DNA from: Porticoccus sp002341315
Lineage (GTDB): Bacteria > Pseudomonadota > Gammaproteobacteria > Pseudomonadales > Porticoccaceae
Direction: 5' to 3' (one strand)
Assembly (NCBI RefSeq): GCF_047634355.1
Contig: NZ_JBLIAL010000012.1
DNA: 64,000 bases
The position numbers were made by a program, and so were the translations under genes. A model generated the notes under the pieces. That model worked only from the letters and a program-made list of their open reading frames with translations, was not told where the DNA came from and did not search any database. Of the stretch, positions 1 to 9,098 are shown piece by piece; position 1 is the first letter of the stretch, and each line of letters begins with the position of its first letter.

Positions 1-211
1 GGTCACCATCAGCTGCAGGCAATAACGGGATTTCCAATGTGAGCGCACTATGGCGGAGCAACCCAGTTGAAACAAGGGCAAATTTATTCGCCAAAACTCA
101 CTGATTATTTCAGATAATTGTGCTTTGAAACCATTTCATAGCTACAATAATACGCAAACTCACATTTCATAGCAGGCCGCTCTTATCGCCACCATCTCGC
201 ACCACCATGTT

Positions 212-1204
212 GTGACCTGCCTGCACGGCATTCTTGAACGCCAGCAAAATGAGCAGGTATTGCTGGCAAGGGCCGGGATTAACCCTGCCAGTGTGCAAAA
301 TTCAAGAGACCGGGTACACACCGACCAGGTGGCCCGCCTGTTTCGACTGGTGCAGCAGGCACTTGACGACGAGTTCATGGGCTTCACCTCACAGGCTTGC
401 AAATATGGCATTTTTGCCACCGCCTGCGATCTGGTCAGGCACTGCCGCACTCTGGGGGAACTGCTGGAAAAAGTGGTCGCATTCTATAATCTGATCACCG
501 ACGCGATGGTCATGACACTGGACATTCAGGACAGCTCAGCACGTTTCAGTGTCGCCCTGCAACAGCCAGAGTTGGATGTCGGGCATTTCATCACCGAGTT
601 CCAGATGGTGATCTGGCACCGTTTTCCGAGCTGGTTTATCGGCGAGGCCATCCGTCTCAGGGCAACGCATTTCATTCACCCCGCACCTGATCACAAAAAC
701 GAGCTGCGTGTGATGTTTCCGGGTCCGCTATTGTTTGAGCAGTCCAGCAACAGCCTTTATTTCGATGCGCAATATCTGGACAAGCCCCTGGTTCGAACCA
801 GCCGCGAACTGGATGCGTTTCTTGCTGTTCACCCCGCCGATATCATGACGATTCCGGGCGAAGACAACAGTCTCGAGGCACAGATAGAACGGATTTTCCT
901 CAAAAACAGTCACGGGCGCCCCACTTTTCCGAAAGCGGAAGCCCTGGCCGAACAGCTGCGCATAAGCCCGCTCACCCTCTATCGAAGGCTGCTGCAGGAG
1001 GGCACCAGTTATCAGAAAATCAAGGACAATATTCGCCGGGAAATGGCGATCGACAAACTGGTGAATAAGCAATTGTCTGTGGACGAGGTGTCGGAGCTGG
1101 TCGGTTTTGAAGAGCCGCGCTCTTTCACGCGCGCCTTCAAGCAGTGGACCGGCCTGAGCCCGAGAAATTACTGTAAATACCACCGGGGTGGCCCACCGGA
1201 TTAA
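212..1204 (+). CDS. AraC-family transcriptional regulator
   Basis: Cytoplasmic DNA-binding regulator of 330 residues. Residues about 1-200 look like the arabinose-binding-like N-terminal domain of the OruR/ArgR-type AraC proteins (LLARAGI near the start, FITEFQMVIWHR in the middle). Residues about 225-325 are the double helix-turn-helix AraC domain, ending in the hallmark SFTRAFKQWTGLSPRNY. The start is a GTG: an in-frame stop lies at 170-172 and no ATG is available before the conserved region. It converges with the SDR gene, overlapping it by 4 bases. Its targets are not shown by the sequence; the neighbouring SDR and aldehyde dehydrogenase genes are the natural guess (inference). Confidence 0.9.
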   Translation: MTCLHGILERQQNEQVLLARAGINPASVQNSRDRVHTDQVARLFRLVQQALDDEFMGFTSQACKYGIFATACDLVRHCRTLGELLEKVVAFYNLITDAMVMTLDIQDSSARFSVALQQPELDVGHFITEFQMVIWHRFPSWFIGEAIRLRATHFIHPAPDHKNELRVMFPGPLLFEQSSNSLYFDAQYLDKPLVRTSRELDAFLAVHPADIMTIPGEDNSLEAQIERIFLKNSHGRPTFPKAEALAEQLRISPLTLYRRLLQEGTSYQKIKDNIRREMAIDKLVNKQLSVDEVSELVGFEEPRSFTRAFKQWTGLSPRNYCKYHRGGPPD

Positions 1205-2025
1205 ATTTCCAGCCCGCCACCCACCACCAGTGTTTGACCACTGATGTAATTGGATTCCGGAATGCAGAGCAGGTATACCGCATCGGCGGCCTCTTTTGCA
1301 GTACCGGTGCGACCCAATGGAACCAGAGTCTTGAGCAGCGATGTCATCTGCTCACTGACGCCAACCCGAATGTCTTTACCCGCTATGTTAATGGTCGAGT
1401 TCTCGCTGGCGGGACTGGTGAGTCGGGTCTCGATAAACCCGAAGGCCACTGCATTGACATTCACATTGTAGCGCCCCCACTCCTTGCACAGGGTTTTGGT
1501 CATACCGACCACGCCCGCCTTGGCCGCCGAGTAGGCCAGCTGCCCGGCATTGCCCCCCAGCCCGGATATCGAAGACACATTGACAATCTTGCGATGGACC
1601 TGCTCGCCCCCCTCCACTTCCAGCGTATGGTAGGCTTTGATGAAGGGCTGGGCTGCCTTGAGGATACGGTAGGGAGCCGTCATATGCACATCCAGCATGG
1701 CATACCACTGCTCGTCGTCAATTTTCTGAATCACATTATCCCAAGTGTACCCGGCATTGTTGATAATGATGTCCAGGTCATCAAACGCATCCACCGCTGT
1801 TTTCACAAACCGCACACCAAAATCTTCTGCCGTGACACTGCCGGCACAGACCACCGCTTCGGAGCCCACCCCCTGAATGTCACTGACCAACTTTTCAAGC
1901 GGTTCGGCATCCAGATCATTGATCACCAGTCGAGCACCTTCACTGGCCAACTTCAATGCTATTTCACGACCTATGCCGCGACCGGCACCGGTCACCAGCG
2001 CCACTTTTCCCGCCAACTTTTTCAT
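1201..2025 (-). CDS. SDR-family oxidoreductase (FabG-like)
   Basis: Classical short-chain dehydrogenase/reductase of 274 residues, expected to use NAD(P)H on a ketone or 3-oxoacyl substrate. TGAGRGIG at residues 12-19 binds the cofactor, NNAG lies at 89-92, and the catalytic triad is Ser151/152, Tyr165 and Lys169 (YSAAK). The protein is a little longer than a typical FabG (about 245), with an extra stretch around residues 133-145 and another at 215-235; such insertions occur in SDRs paired with hydratases in acyl-CoA metabolism. It is divergent from the aldehyde dehydrogenase at 2233 and overlaps the AraC stop by 4 bases. The substrate cannot be assigned. Confidence 0.88.
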   Translation of the reverse strand: MKKLAGKVALVTGAGRGIGREIALKLASEGARLVINDLDAEPLEKLVSDIQGVGSEAVVCAGSVTAEDFGVRFVKTAVDAFDDLDIIINNAGYTWDNVIQKIDDEQWYAMLDVHMTAPYRILKAAQPFIKAYHTLEVEGGEQVHRKIVNVSSISGLGGNAGQLAYSAAKAGVVGMTKTLCKEWGRYNVNVNAVAFGFIETRLTSPASENSTINIAGKDIRVGVSEQMTSLLKTLVPLGRTGTAKEAADAVYLLCIPESNYISGQTLVVGGGLEI

Positions 2026-2232
2026 CGCCGTACTTCCACTTCAACGCTGATCAAATAAACCAGCTGACCCGTGACAGTGTACCGCCCTCTCTCTTTACGA
2101 GCACTGGCGTTACACAGTACTCTGAGCAAACGTCTACACTGTCCAATGATTTGCCGGAAAAAGCATAGCGATTCACCCTGCGCACTACAACTCAGACCAC
2201 ACCGGCACCGCTGATCCAAACAGGTTTCGTCT

Positions 2233-3690
2233 ATGACACTACAACTCAATGATGCTTCGCTGCTGAAATACCAGGCCTATATCGACGGGCACTGGGTGTC
2301 CGCTGACAACGGCAAGACCCTGACTGTGACCAATCCCGTCGACGATTCCCCACTGGCCGAGGTGGCCAGCTGCGGCACCGAGGAAACCCGCCGGATGATC
2401 GAGGCCGCCAACCGCGCCCAGCCGGGTTGGGCTGCGGCGACAGCCAAACAGCGTGCGACCCTGTTGCGCGACTGGTACAACCTGATCATTGAGCACCAGG
2501 AGGATCTGGCCAGAATTCTTACCGCCGAGCAGGGCAAACCCCTCGCCGAGGCACGCGGCGAAATTCTCTATGGCGCCAGCTATCTCGAGTGGTTTGCTGA
2601 AGAGGCGAAACGCCTCTACGGCGATCTGATTCCGGCACCCGCCAGCGACAAGCGGCTAATGGTATTAAAGCAGCCTGTCGGCGTGGTGGCCTGTATTACC
2701 CCGTGGAACTTCCCCTGTGCCATGCTGGCCCGCAAAATTGCGCCGGCCATAGCGGCTGGCTGTGCCGTGGTATGCAAACCCGCCAGTGCCACCCCGCTGT
2801 CGGCACTGGCACTGGTGGCACTGGCCGAACGGGCCGGGGCTCCGGCAGGACTGATCAATATCGCTGCAGGCGATAGTAAAACTATCGGCGCAGAACTGAC
2901 CCGCAACCCACTGGTTCGAAAACTCACCTTCACCGGGTCTACGGCGGTGGGCAAACAGTTAATGGCCGCCTGTACCGATACTGTCAAACGCACTTCCATG
3001 GAACTGGGCGGCAACGCCCCGTTCATTGTGTTTGACGATGCCGACCTGGATGCGGCCGTGGCCGGTGCCCTGGCCGCCAAGTATCGCAATGCCGGACAAA
3101 CCTGTATCTGTGCCAACCGGTTGCTGGTTCAGGCAGGCATTTACGATCGTTTTGCAGAAAAATTTACCCGTGCGGTGACTCAGCTGAACATGGGCTGCGG
3201 CACAAAAGACGGTGTCGATATCGGCCCGCTGATCAGCAGCCAGGCCGCTGATGACGTATATGATCTGATCGAGGATGCCACGCATAAAGGGGCCAAAGTA
3301 CTGACCGGCGGTGGCCGGGGAACCGGAAGTTTCATTCAACCCACGGTATTGAGCAATGCCACGACTGATATGCGCGTGTTCGCGGAAGAAATTTTCGGAC
3401 CGGTCGCACCACTGTTCAGGTTCGAGACCGAAGCTGAGGCGATTCAGTTGGCCAATGATACAGAATTTGGTCTTGCCGCCTATTACTACTCCCGGGATCT
3501 TAGCCGTATCTGGCGAGTGGCAGAACAGCTGGAATACGGCATTGTGGGGGTTAACGAAGGTCTTGTCTCAAACGAAATGGCACCTTTTGGCGGCATCAAA
3601 TACTCCGGCCAGGGACGGGAGGGCTCCCGCTACGGCCTCGATGACTACCTTGAACTGAAGTACCTCTGTCTGGGTGGTATCGATGCTTGA
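2233..3690 (+). CDS. NAD(P)-dependent succinate-semialdehyde dehydrogenase family protein
   Basis: Aldehyde dehydrogenase superfamily enzyme of 485 residues, the length of GabD. It oxidises an aldehyde to a carboxylate through a thioester on Cys291 (NAGQTCICANR), with Glu257 (MELGGN) as general base and Asn159 (TPWNFP) in the oxyanion hole. KPAS at 182-185 has Ser where NAD-specific members have Glu, which fits use of NADP (family knowledge plus inference). Succinate semialdehyde is the likely substrate because the whole sequence follows the GabD pattern, but glutarate semialdehyde is possible. No GABA transaminase is beside it. It is transcribed away from the SDR and is followed after 66 bases by a hydrolase gene. 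Confidence 0.88.
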   Translation: MTLQLNDASLLKYQAYIDGHWVSADNGKTLTVTNPVDDSPLAEVASCGTEETRRMIEAANRAQPGWAAATAKQRATLLRDWYNLIIEHQEDLARILTAEQGKPLAEARGEILYGASYLEWFAEEAKRLYGDLIPAPASDKRLMVLKQPVGVVACITPWNFPCAMLARKIAPAIAAGCAVVCKPASATPLSALALVALAERAGAPAGLINIAAGDSKTIGAELTRNPLVRKLTFTGSTAVGKQLMAACTDTVKRTSMELGGNAPFIVFDDADLDAAVAGALAAKYRNAGQTCICANRLLVQAGIYDRFAEKFTRAVTQLNMGCGTKDGVDIGPLISSQAADDVYDLIEDATHKGAKVLTGGGRGTGSFIQPTVLSNATTDMRVFAEEIFGPVAPLFRFETEAEAIQLANDTEFGLAAYYYSRDLSRIWRVAEQLEYGIVGVNEGLVSNEMAPFGGIKYSGQGREGSRYGLDDYLELKYLCLGGIDA

Positions 3691-3756
3691 TGCGGGCTCG
3701 CCATATGGCTCAGCAGCCACCTGCAGACCGATGCGCATGACCGGGAGTCCCGGCCC

Positions 3757-4536
3757 ATGAAACTGAACTATGTCAGTCAGGGCAGCGGGCAACCGGTAGT
3801 ACTGATGCATGGGATGTTCGGTTCGCTGAGCAACCTCGGGGGGGTCGGCAGGGCTTTGGCGGATCGTTATCAGGTGATTGCCGTCGATATGCGTAACCAC
3901 GGCGAGTCACCCCACAGCATGACCATGGATTATCCCGTCATGGCAGCAGATATTGTGGAACTGCTGGACGATCTGGCGCTTCCCAAAGCGCATTTGCTGG
4001 GTCACTCAATGGGCGGCAAAGTGGCCATGCAAGTGGCACTGAACCAGCCGGACCGCGTTGCCAGCCTGATAGCTGCAGACATTGCACCGGTAACCTACCA
4101 ACCCGACCGCCACGGCGGTGTACTGTCCGGGCTCAGCGCGCTGGCCGAAGCCAGACCAGCCAGTCGCCAGCTGGCCGATCAGCTATTGGCCCGGCACGTC
4201 AGAGAACCGGGTGTTCGCGCTTTTCTGCTAAAAAATCTGCGTCGGGCTGACGATGGGCATTTTGACCTATTGCTATACCTGAGTGGCATTCTCGCCAACT
4301 ATCACGACACCCTGACCCTGGCTCCCACCGGAACACCCTTCACGGGACCCGTACTGTTCATCAAGGCAGCCGATTCCGCGTACATTCAGGAAAAACACAG
4401 GACTGAAATCCTGCGATTATTTCCCCACGCCCAGCTCAAGGTGGTGGATAATAGCGGCCACTGGTTGCACGCCGAAAAACCCGCCACCTTTAACAAAATC
4501 GTGATGGACTTTCTGGCAGAAGAAACCGGGAACTGA
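3757..4536 (+). CDS. Alpha/beta-fold hydrolase, YbfF-like esterase
   Basis: Cytoplasmic alpha/beta hydrolase of 259 residues. HGMFGS at 18-23 is the oxyanion-hole loop, GHSMGG at 82-87 carries the nucleophile Ser84, and the catalytic His lies in the C-terminal SGHWLHAEKP. The pattern (DMRNHGESPHS after strand 3) is that of YbfF esterases, which cleave short acyl and thioester substrates in vitro; the physiological substrate is unknown. GGGAG-like sequence lies shortly before the ATG. It may be cotranscribed with the aldehyde dehydrogenase 66 bases upstream. Confidence 0.88.
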   Translation: MKLNYVSQGSGQPVVLMHGMFGSLSNLGGVGRALADRYQVIAVDMRNHGESPHSMTMDYPVMAADIVELLDDLALPKAHLLGHSMGGKVAMQVALNQPDRVASLIAADIAPVTYQPDRHGGVLSGLSALAEARPASRQLADQLLARHVREPGVRAFLLKNLRRADDGHFDLLLYLSGILANYHDTLTLAPTGTPFTGPVLFIKAADSAYIQEKHRTEILRLFPHAQLKVVDNSGHWLHAEKPATFNKIVMDFLAEETGN

Positions 4537-4611
4537 CCCAACAGGCCAGCTGGACTGCCAGCCGACGGCCTATTGGCCGACCCACACTTGTAATTCACTC
4601 CCGGAAAAACC

Positions 4612-5499
4612 ATGTTGAGCTACCGACACGGCTATCATGCCGGCAATTTTGCCGATGTGCTGAAACACATCATCCTGGTTGAGCTGCTCGACTATCTGAC
4701 TCTCAAGGAAAAACCTTTTGACTATATCGACAGTCATGCCGGAGCTGGCTGGCATAAACTCAATTCCGAACAGGCCAATAAAACATCTGAATATACTGCA
4801 GGGATAGGCCGCCTGAACGCTGATGATTTTCCTGAGCTACAACAATATTTCTCTCTGCTCTACCCGGACAGAAAGACGACCGGCAAAGTACAAAAGTTGT
4901 CCCGCTACCCCGGTTCACCCGCTATTGCAAAACACTACCTGCGCCATCGGGACCGGGGCTGGTTATTCGAAATTCATCCGACAGACTATGCGGCACTGCA
5001 TAAACTGATGGCCGGGGACACGCAAATGCGGACTTTTGGAGAGGACGGACTACAGGGAATGATGGGGCGGCTACCGCCCCCCTCGAAGCGCGGACTGGTG
5101 TTGATTGATCCCTCCTACGAAATCAAATCGGATTATCAACGGGTTACGGAACAGCTGATCAGGGCCTACCATAAATTCGCCACTGGCATTTATGCGCTCT
5201 GGTACCCGGTGGTAGACCGGGATCGCATCAACCGCCTGGAGCGCCAGCTGATCGGCGCCGGAATCAAGCGAATGCAACTTTTTGAGCTGGGCCTGCAATC
5301 CGATACCACAGAGCGGGGCATGACATCGGCAGGCATGATTGTTATCAACCCACCCTGGACACTGTTCGACAAGATGCAACCATTGCTGCCAAAACTGGCG
5401 GAAAAACTGGCGCCAGAAACCGGCGTTTATCGACTTGAAGTATTGGCTGGGGAGGACGCTGCGCCGCCACGACCGAGACAGCGTCGCAACACTAGATAG
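4612..5499 (+). CDS. rlmJ: 23S rRNA (adenine(2030)-N(6))-methyltransferase RlmJ
   Basis: SAM-dependent methyltransferase of 295 residues that methylates N6 of A2030 in 23S rRNA. The N-terminus MLSYRHGYHAGNFADVLKH is the RlmJ signature, SHAGAG at 41-46 is a SAM-loop motif, and DPSYE at 166-170 is the catalytic DPPY-type motif, with Ser in place of the second Pro. E. coli RlmJ is 280 residues; this one has a short basic tail. Its 3' end overlaps, on the opposite strand, the last 73 bases of the decayed nhaA reading frame, which would explain why that part of nhaA is still readable. Confidence 0.95.
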   Translation: MLSYRHGYHAGNFADVLKHIILVELLDYLTLKEKPFDYIDSHAGAGWHKLNSEQANKTSEYTAGIGRLNADDFPELQQYFSLLYPDRKTTGKVQKLSRYPGSPAIAKHYLRHRDRGWLFEIHPTDYAALHKLMAGDTQMRTFGEDGLQGMMGRLPPPSKRGLVLIDPSYEIKSDYQRVTEQLIRAYHKFATGIYALWYPVVDRDRINRLERQLIGAGIKRMQLFELGLQSDTTERGMTSAGMIVINPPWTLFDKMQPLLPKLAEKLAPETGVYRLEVLAGEDAAPPRPRQRRNTR

Positions 5500-6066
5500 C
5501 CAATGATACCGGACATGATCGACCCGGCAAGGATGCCCAGACGCTCATCAAAAATCAGTTTGATATCGGTGCCCTCGAAAGCCAGAGAACTGATAAACAG
5601 ACTCATGCTAAAACCAATGCCACAGAGTGCCGCAACGCCGTAAAGACCGCCCCAGCGCAATGCCCATCGGAACCGGGTGGAAAACCTGCGCCGCACCGAG
5701 ACCGGAAAAACTGATACCGGCGTTGGCAAACGCAAATACCGGCAATACAAAGAAAGCCACCAGCGCCTGCAGGTCATGCTCCATTATTTTAAGCGGAAAA
5801 CACCCGGATTGTCGGTGCGGAGGAGAAGGAACATGGCCATGATCACACCCCGCCAAGGGGGCGTGGACAGCGGATTTCAGCATGGCAAGCCACATAATCG
5901 TACCCACTGCGACATAGAGGCTTTTGGACTCGACGTTGTAGCAATTCAATAGCGCCAGTACCGGTAAACAACTGCAGACCAGCAACAATACCGCCCGCCG
6001 ACTCGGGCCTGAAAAACCGGCTGATATCGGATTCGAGTTGGTTCTTCGTAACAGTCTTTTTGGCTT
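5427..6066 (-). pseudogene. nhaA: Na+/H+ antiporter NhaA, decayed remnant
   Basis: A fossil of NhaA, an inner-membrane sodium/proton antiporter normally about 390 residues long; here only about 210 codons of DNA remain in several frames. Reading down the minus strand, the N-terminal helix motif SDISRFFRPESAGGIV is at about 6031-5980. A large deletion then joins it to LALLNCYNVESKSLYVAVGTIMWLAMLKSAVHA (about 5960-5870). A pair of compensating shifts follows (VIMAMFLLLR is readable in the other frame). Next comes MEHDLQALVAFFVLPVFAFANAG (about 5790-5720), and a further deletion and frame change lead to LYGVAALCGIGFSMSLF (about 5640-5590) and GILAGSIMSGIIGYLVL. No start codon or single open frame spans these pieces. 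Confidence 0.88.
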
Positions 6067-6114
6067 GCTCTTTTGGCCTGTAACCCTGTCAATCTGGACA
6101 GAGAAACAGCCCAC

Positions 6115-6663
6115 TCACCGCGATGCCGGCATGGGTTGCTGGGACACATATATCAACTGGTCAGTATCAAAACCCAGTTCTCCAGCTCGTGCTTCAAACC
6201 GCTGAATCAGCTTTTCATCCACCGTAGGCGTGCGGGCCAGCAACCATAAATAGGAATGGTTGAAACCCGATACAAAAGCGTACTGATACTGTTCGTGATC
6301 GAGACCAAACACTGCGTAGGTACTGAAAAATGGCCCAAAAAATGAGACTTTAAGGTGACCGGTATGGTCATCCCCGACAAAATAGGCACGCCCTTCGGCA
6401 GATTTCCACTCCGCCTTCTGCTCGGAAAAACCCTGGTTGATGACGCGTATACCACCATCCTCACGCCAACTGTATTCTGCGGTCACCCGGCTTAAGCCTC
6501 GCTCAAACGAGTGGTCCAACCGTGCAATTTCGTACCAGGTGCCGAGATACGCATCGGCGTCAAAATTGCTGACCGGTTCCACGCCGTCGGGCGTGCCGAG
6601 GCACCCCGCCAGCATAAAGGGAAGAATCAGAAAACCAGTGAATCTGCGGAGTATTTTCATCAC
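6115..6663 (-). CDS. Outer-membrane lipoprotein lipocalin (Blc-like)
   Basis: Lipocalin of 182 residues with a lipoprotein signal: hydrophobic segment followed by LAGC, acylated Cys21. The lipocalin structurally conserved region GTWYEIARLDHSFERG lies at 41-56, TAEYSW and INQGF mark the next strands, and SYLWLLARTP is the C-terminal conserved region. Family members (E. coli Blc) bind lysophospholipids or fatty acids at the outer membrane and are stress-induced. It lies 30 bases downstream of the transglutaminase-like gene on the same strand, so the two are probably one transcript. The nhaA remnant follows directly. Confidence 0.93.
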   Translation of the reverse strand: MMKILRRFTGFLILPFMLAGCLGTPDGVEPVSNFDADAYLGTWYEIARLDHSFERGLSRVTAEYSWREDGGIRVINQGFSEQKAEWKSAEGRAYFVGDDHTGHLKVSFFGPFFSTYAVFGLDHEQYQYAFVSGFNHSYLWLLARTPTVDEKLIQRFEARAGELGFDTDQLIYVSQQPMPASR

Positions 6664-6693
6664 TTCCTAACCACCTGATATATAGCCACCGAC

Positions 6694-7551
6694 TCAGTCA
6701 TGGCACTCGTTGATCCAGACACCCACGTCCAGCACTGAAGACGCCACCCCGGAGAATGTACCGGAAACAGGTGGTACAGATTCTGGCAGCCGGGCCACAG
6801 CAACTGCGATGTGATCGGCACCGACCAGTTGACCAATGGTCGGATCAAACCCTACCCAACCAGCGCCCGGCACGTAGATTTCCGCCCAAGCGTGAGTGGC
6901 GCCGAAATTATCGATGGTCGGGGGGGCATGCAGGTAACCACTGACAAAACGGGCTGCGAGCCCAAGATAGCGGGCCGCTGTCATGAACAGTTGCGCAAAA
7001 TCACGGCAGGAACCGGCTTTAAGGGCAATGGTTTGCTCGGCGGATTGCACCCCCGGCTCCTCCCGTATCCGGTATGCGAAGGTCTGATAAATATGAGAGC
7101 AAATTCGCTGCATCAGGGTATAGGTTTGAATGGCTTCTCCCGGTTGCCAGATGGCGCCAATCCAGTCAGCCAGCCACTTGTCTGACTCGAGGGGCGGGTC
7201 AGTCATATACGGCTGCAATAATACCCGGTCATCCTCTTCGTACAAAAACGGGTAATCCACCGCCTGCTGCTCCACCACAAAATCCAGCGGATCCTCATTG
7301 TATTGTTGAATAATGATGTCACTGAGAATCGACAGTTGACTGGCCGGGTGGCTGAAACTGGCTATCGCCACCGAATTTCCCTCGACATCGTGTCGCCAGC
7401 GCAGGGTGGGCTGAGGGGTAATCGTCAGCGTGGAGGATTCGATATGCAGTGTGTGCCCTTCTCTGGGCCGCAATCGCAAGTAGTGTGTACCAAGGATCAC
7501 CGACCCGGAAAAGTTATAGTAGGTGTTGTGGGTAATTCTGAATCGACGCAT
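6694..7551 (-). CDS. Transglutaminase-like cysteine protease family protein
   Basis: Cytoplasmic-looking protein of 285 residues with no signal peptide. Residues 1-80 form the bacterial transglutaminase-like N-terminal domain (RRFRITHNTYYNF, LRLRPREG). Residues about 150-240 form the transglutaminase core with the triad Cys182 (GSCRDFA), His220 (ATHAWAEIY) and Asp236 (GFDPT). Members of this family are thought to be proteases or peptide cross-linkers; some are encoded with peptide ligase partners, but no such partner lies here. First gene of a probable two-gene unit with the lipocalin. Substrate unknown. Confidence 0.9.
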   Translation of the reverse strand: MRRFRITHNTYYNFSGSVILGTHYLRLRPREGHTLHIESSTLTITPQPTLRWRHDVEGNSVAIASFSHPASQLSILSDIIIQQYNEDPLDFVVEQQAVDYPFLYEEDDRVLLQPYMTDPPLESDKWLADWIGAIWQPGEAIQTYTLMQRICSHIYQTFAYRIREEPGVQSAEQTIALKAGSCRDFAQLFMTAARYLGLAARFVSGYLHAPPTIDNFGATHAWAEIYVPGAGWVGFDPTIGQLVGADHIAVAVARLPESVPPVSGTFSGVASSVLDVGVWINECHD

Positions 7552-7767
7552 GGGTCGTTATTTCCCGGGGTAAACCTTTTGCATAGACAGCTGTCCTCCC
7601 GGGCAACCTGTTTGTTTGATTCGGGGCCACCCTCACCAGCCTTCGCAACCTGTCCAACAAAGCCTGGAGTTCGGCTTTAGGCCCCGCCCAGGACTCCTCT
7701 CACAGCATGTGCCATCTGATTGACGAGAGCAACCTCCTTTTACTGCCCGAAAATACAGCAGAGGTCG

Positions 7768-7789
7768 AAAAACCCCGGCATATCCGGAG
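7768..7789 (-). terminator. Rho-independent terminator after the globin gene
   Basis: On the minus strand a six-pair stem (CTCCGG / CCGGGG, one G-T pair) with a five-base loop is followed by TTTTT. It starts 11 bases after the stop of the truncated hemoglobin gene and closes the cupredoxin-PDE-DUF3034-globin transcript. Confidence 0.7.
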
Positions 7790-7799
7790 CCTTCAGAGG

Positions 7800-8240
7800 T
7801 CACTGGTAAACCACATCCCCGTACATCGGCGCCAACCGCTTGAGCAAATCATTACGAACCGCAATGGGTATACCCTCTTCCTGCATCGCGTAAATCAACA
7901 ATTGCACCAAACGATCAAAATCAGCCTGTGTGATATTCAGCCCCCTGTGGGTAGCCTTCATGTCTTCTCCACCGTACTCGCAGGGGCCGTCGGCCACATC
8001 ACAGAGGTGCTCGGTCAACCCCTCACGGAACAATGCGATATCGGTATCCTGGAAGTGCCTGACAATTTGTTCGTCCTTTGCCATCCGCTCCAGCAGGTTA
8101 TCCACGACGGCTGCCAGGCCGGGCTCACCCCCCAGTCCCTCATAAACGGTAGCGGGCTGACTGGCACAGGCACTGAGCAGCGATAATAAAAGGATGGCTG
8201 AAACAAGCGGCCACACCCGTCTTTTCAAAACGCAGGTCAT
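7800..8240 (-). CDS. Exported group 1 truncated hemoglobin (predicted lipoprotein)
   Basis: Truncated (2-over-2) globin of 146 residues. The globin part starts at YEGLGGEPGLAAVVDNLLERM (33-53) and carries the probable proximal heme ligand His98 (MKATHRGLNI). Unlike the usual cytoplasmic members, it begins with a basic, hydrophobic segment ending in LSAC (Cys25), a lipobox, so it should be a lipid-anchored periplasmic protein. Family members bind O2 and NO and can act in NO dioxygenation or electron transfer. The start overlaps the DUF3034 stop by 4 bases (ATGA), so it is translationally coupled as the last gene of the cassette. Function in this setting is unknown. Confidence 0.88.
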   Translation of the reverse strand: MTCVLKRRVWPLVSAILLLSLLSACASQPATVYEGLGGEPGLAAVVDNLLERMAKDEQIVRHFQDTDIALFREGLTEHLCDVADGPCEYGGEDMKATHRGLNITQADFDRLVQLLIYAMQEEGIPIAVRNDLLKRLAPMYGDVVYQ

Positions 8241-9094
8241 AGGGCTCCCTCAATGGACAGATACCAGCCCTTTTGATCGTCAAATCCCGCAATGCTGCCA
8301 AGATCGGCATAGGCCAGCACCACAGAGAGGTTTTTATTAACAAACCAGCCGATAAAAAAATCCTGCCAATCGTCTTCACCAGCAAAATCGAGCTCATCGG
8401 GTTTTTCTCTATAATCCATGCCCACGGCCAGATTATCGGTTAACAGCACCGCGACGGAGGCTTCCTTCATATAGCGGTATCGATTGTTGCGCTCGCTACC
8501 GAACCCCAGCAACCCACCCTGATTGGCCTTGGTGGCACGCACTGTGCCGTTGACCAGCACGTTGCGCCCCCAGAGTGCATCAAAAAAAACCTTGGTAGCG
8601 GCGACGTAGTAATCAACACCGCTGTCGTCTCTGGCACCTACCGCAGAGGGCAATGAGAAGTCATCGACATCCTTGTACTGAACCCCCACGCTGATCTGAG
8701 GCATGGTGGTGTAAAGCAACTCGCCGGCAACCTTGTATTTAAGGCCGATAATATCCTGCTGAAGATCCCCGCCGAGGCTGTCCAGCTTGAGGCGCTGGCG
8801 GGCAAAGGACAGCTCCACCCGATTGTCATAACTCACGGATGCGCCGATCACCTTGAGCGTAAAATCATCCACAAACACACCGGTGGCCATCCCGGTAACC
8901 GCCCATTCATCACTGCTGCCATAGCCATTGATAACCGCCCATGGCACGACGCCACCGCCGGCACTGCCTTCAATGTTTGATGCGCCTCCGGTTGCCACTA
9001 TGCGGCTGTCTGCATGAGCAAAACCACAGACCATGGTCAGGAATAAGGGAAGGAAAACGGTTCGAATGAAGGGGTCAACGCTGCTTTTTATCAT
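8237..9094 (-). CDS. DUF3034 family exported protein
   Basis: Protein of 285 residues with a cleavable signal peptide (cut expected after AHA at about residue 28). The mature part has alternating hydrophobic strands, repeated Gly, aromatic residues at strand ends and a C-terminal strand WYLSIEGAL, which resembles a small outer-membrane beta-barrel. This structural reading is mine. The family has no assigned function. It sits between the EAL phosphodiesterase (4-base gap) and the globin (4-base overlap), so all three should be made together. Confidence 0.85.
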   Translation of the reverse strand: MIKSSVDPFIRTVFLPLFLTMVCGFAHADSRIVATGGASNIEGSAGGGVVPWAVINGYGSSDEWAVTGMATGVFVDDFTLKVIGASVSYDNRVELSFARQRLKLDSLGGDLQQDIIGLKYKVAGELLYTTMPQISVGVQYKDVDDFSLPSAVGARDDSGVDYYVAATKVFFDALWGRNVLVNGTVRATKANQGGLLGFGSERNNRYRYMKEASVAVLLTDNLAVGMDYREKPDELDFAGEDDWQDFFIGWFVNKNLSVVLAYADLGSIAGFDDQKGWYLSIEGAL

Positions 9095-9098
9095 TATT

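Noticed and set aside
1..60. Possible start of a divergent minus-strand gene at the window edge
   Set aside because: The minus-strand frame is open for about 20 codons with a GTG, but it is too short and has no ribosome site or recognisable family.
1234..2058. 274-codon plus-strand open frame opposite the SDR gene
   Set aside because: The SDR on the minus strand has cofactor and catalytic motifs; the opposite frame has none.
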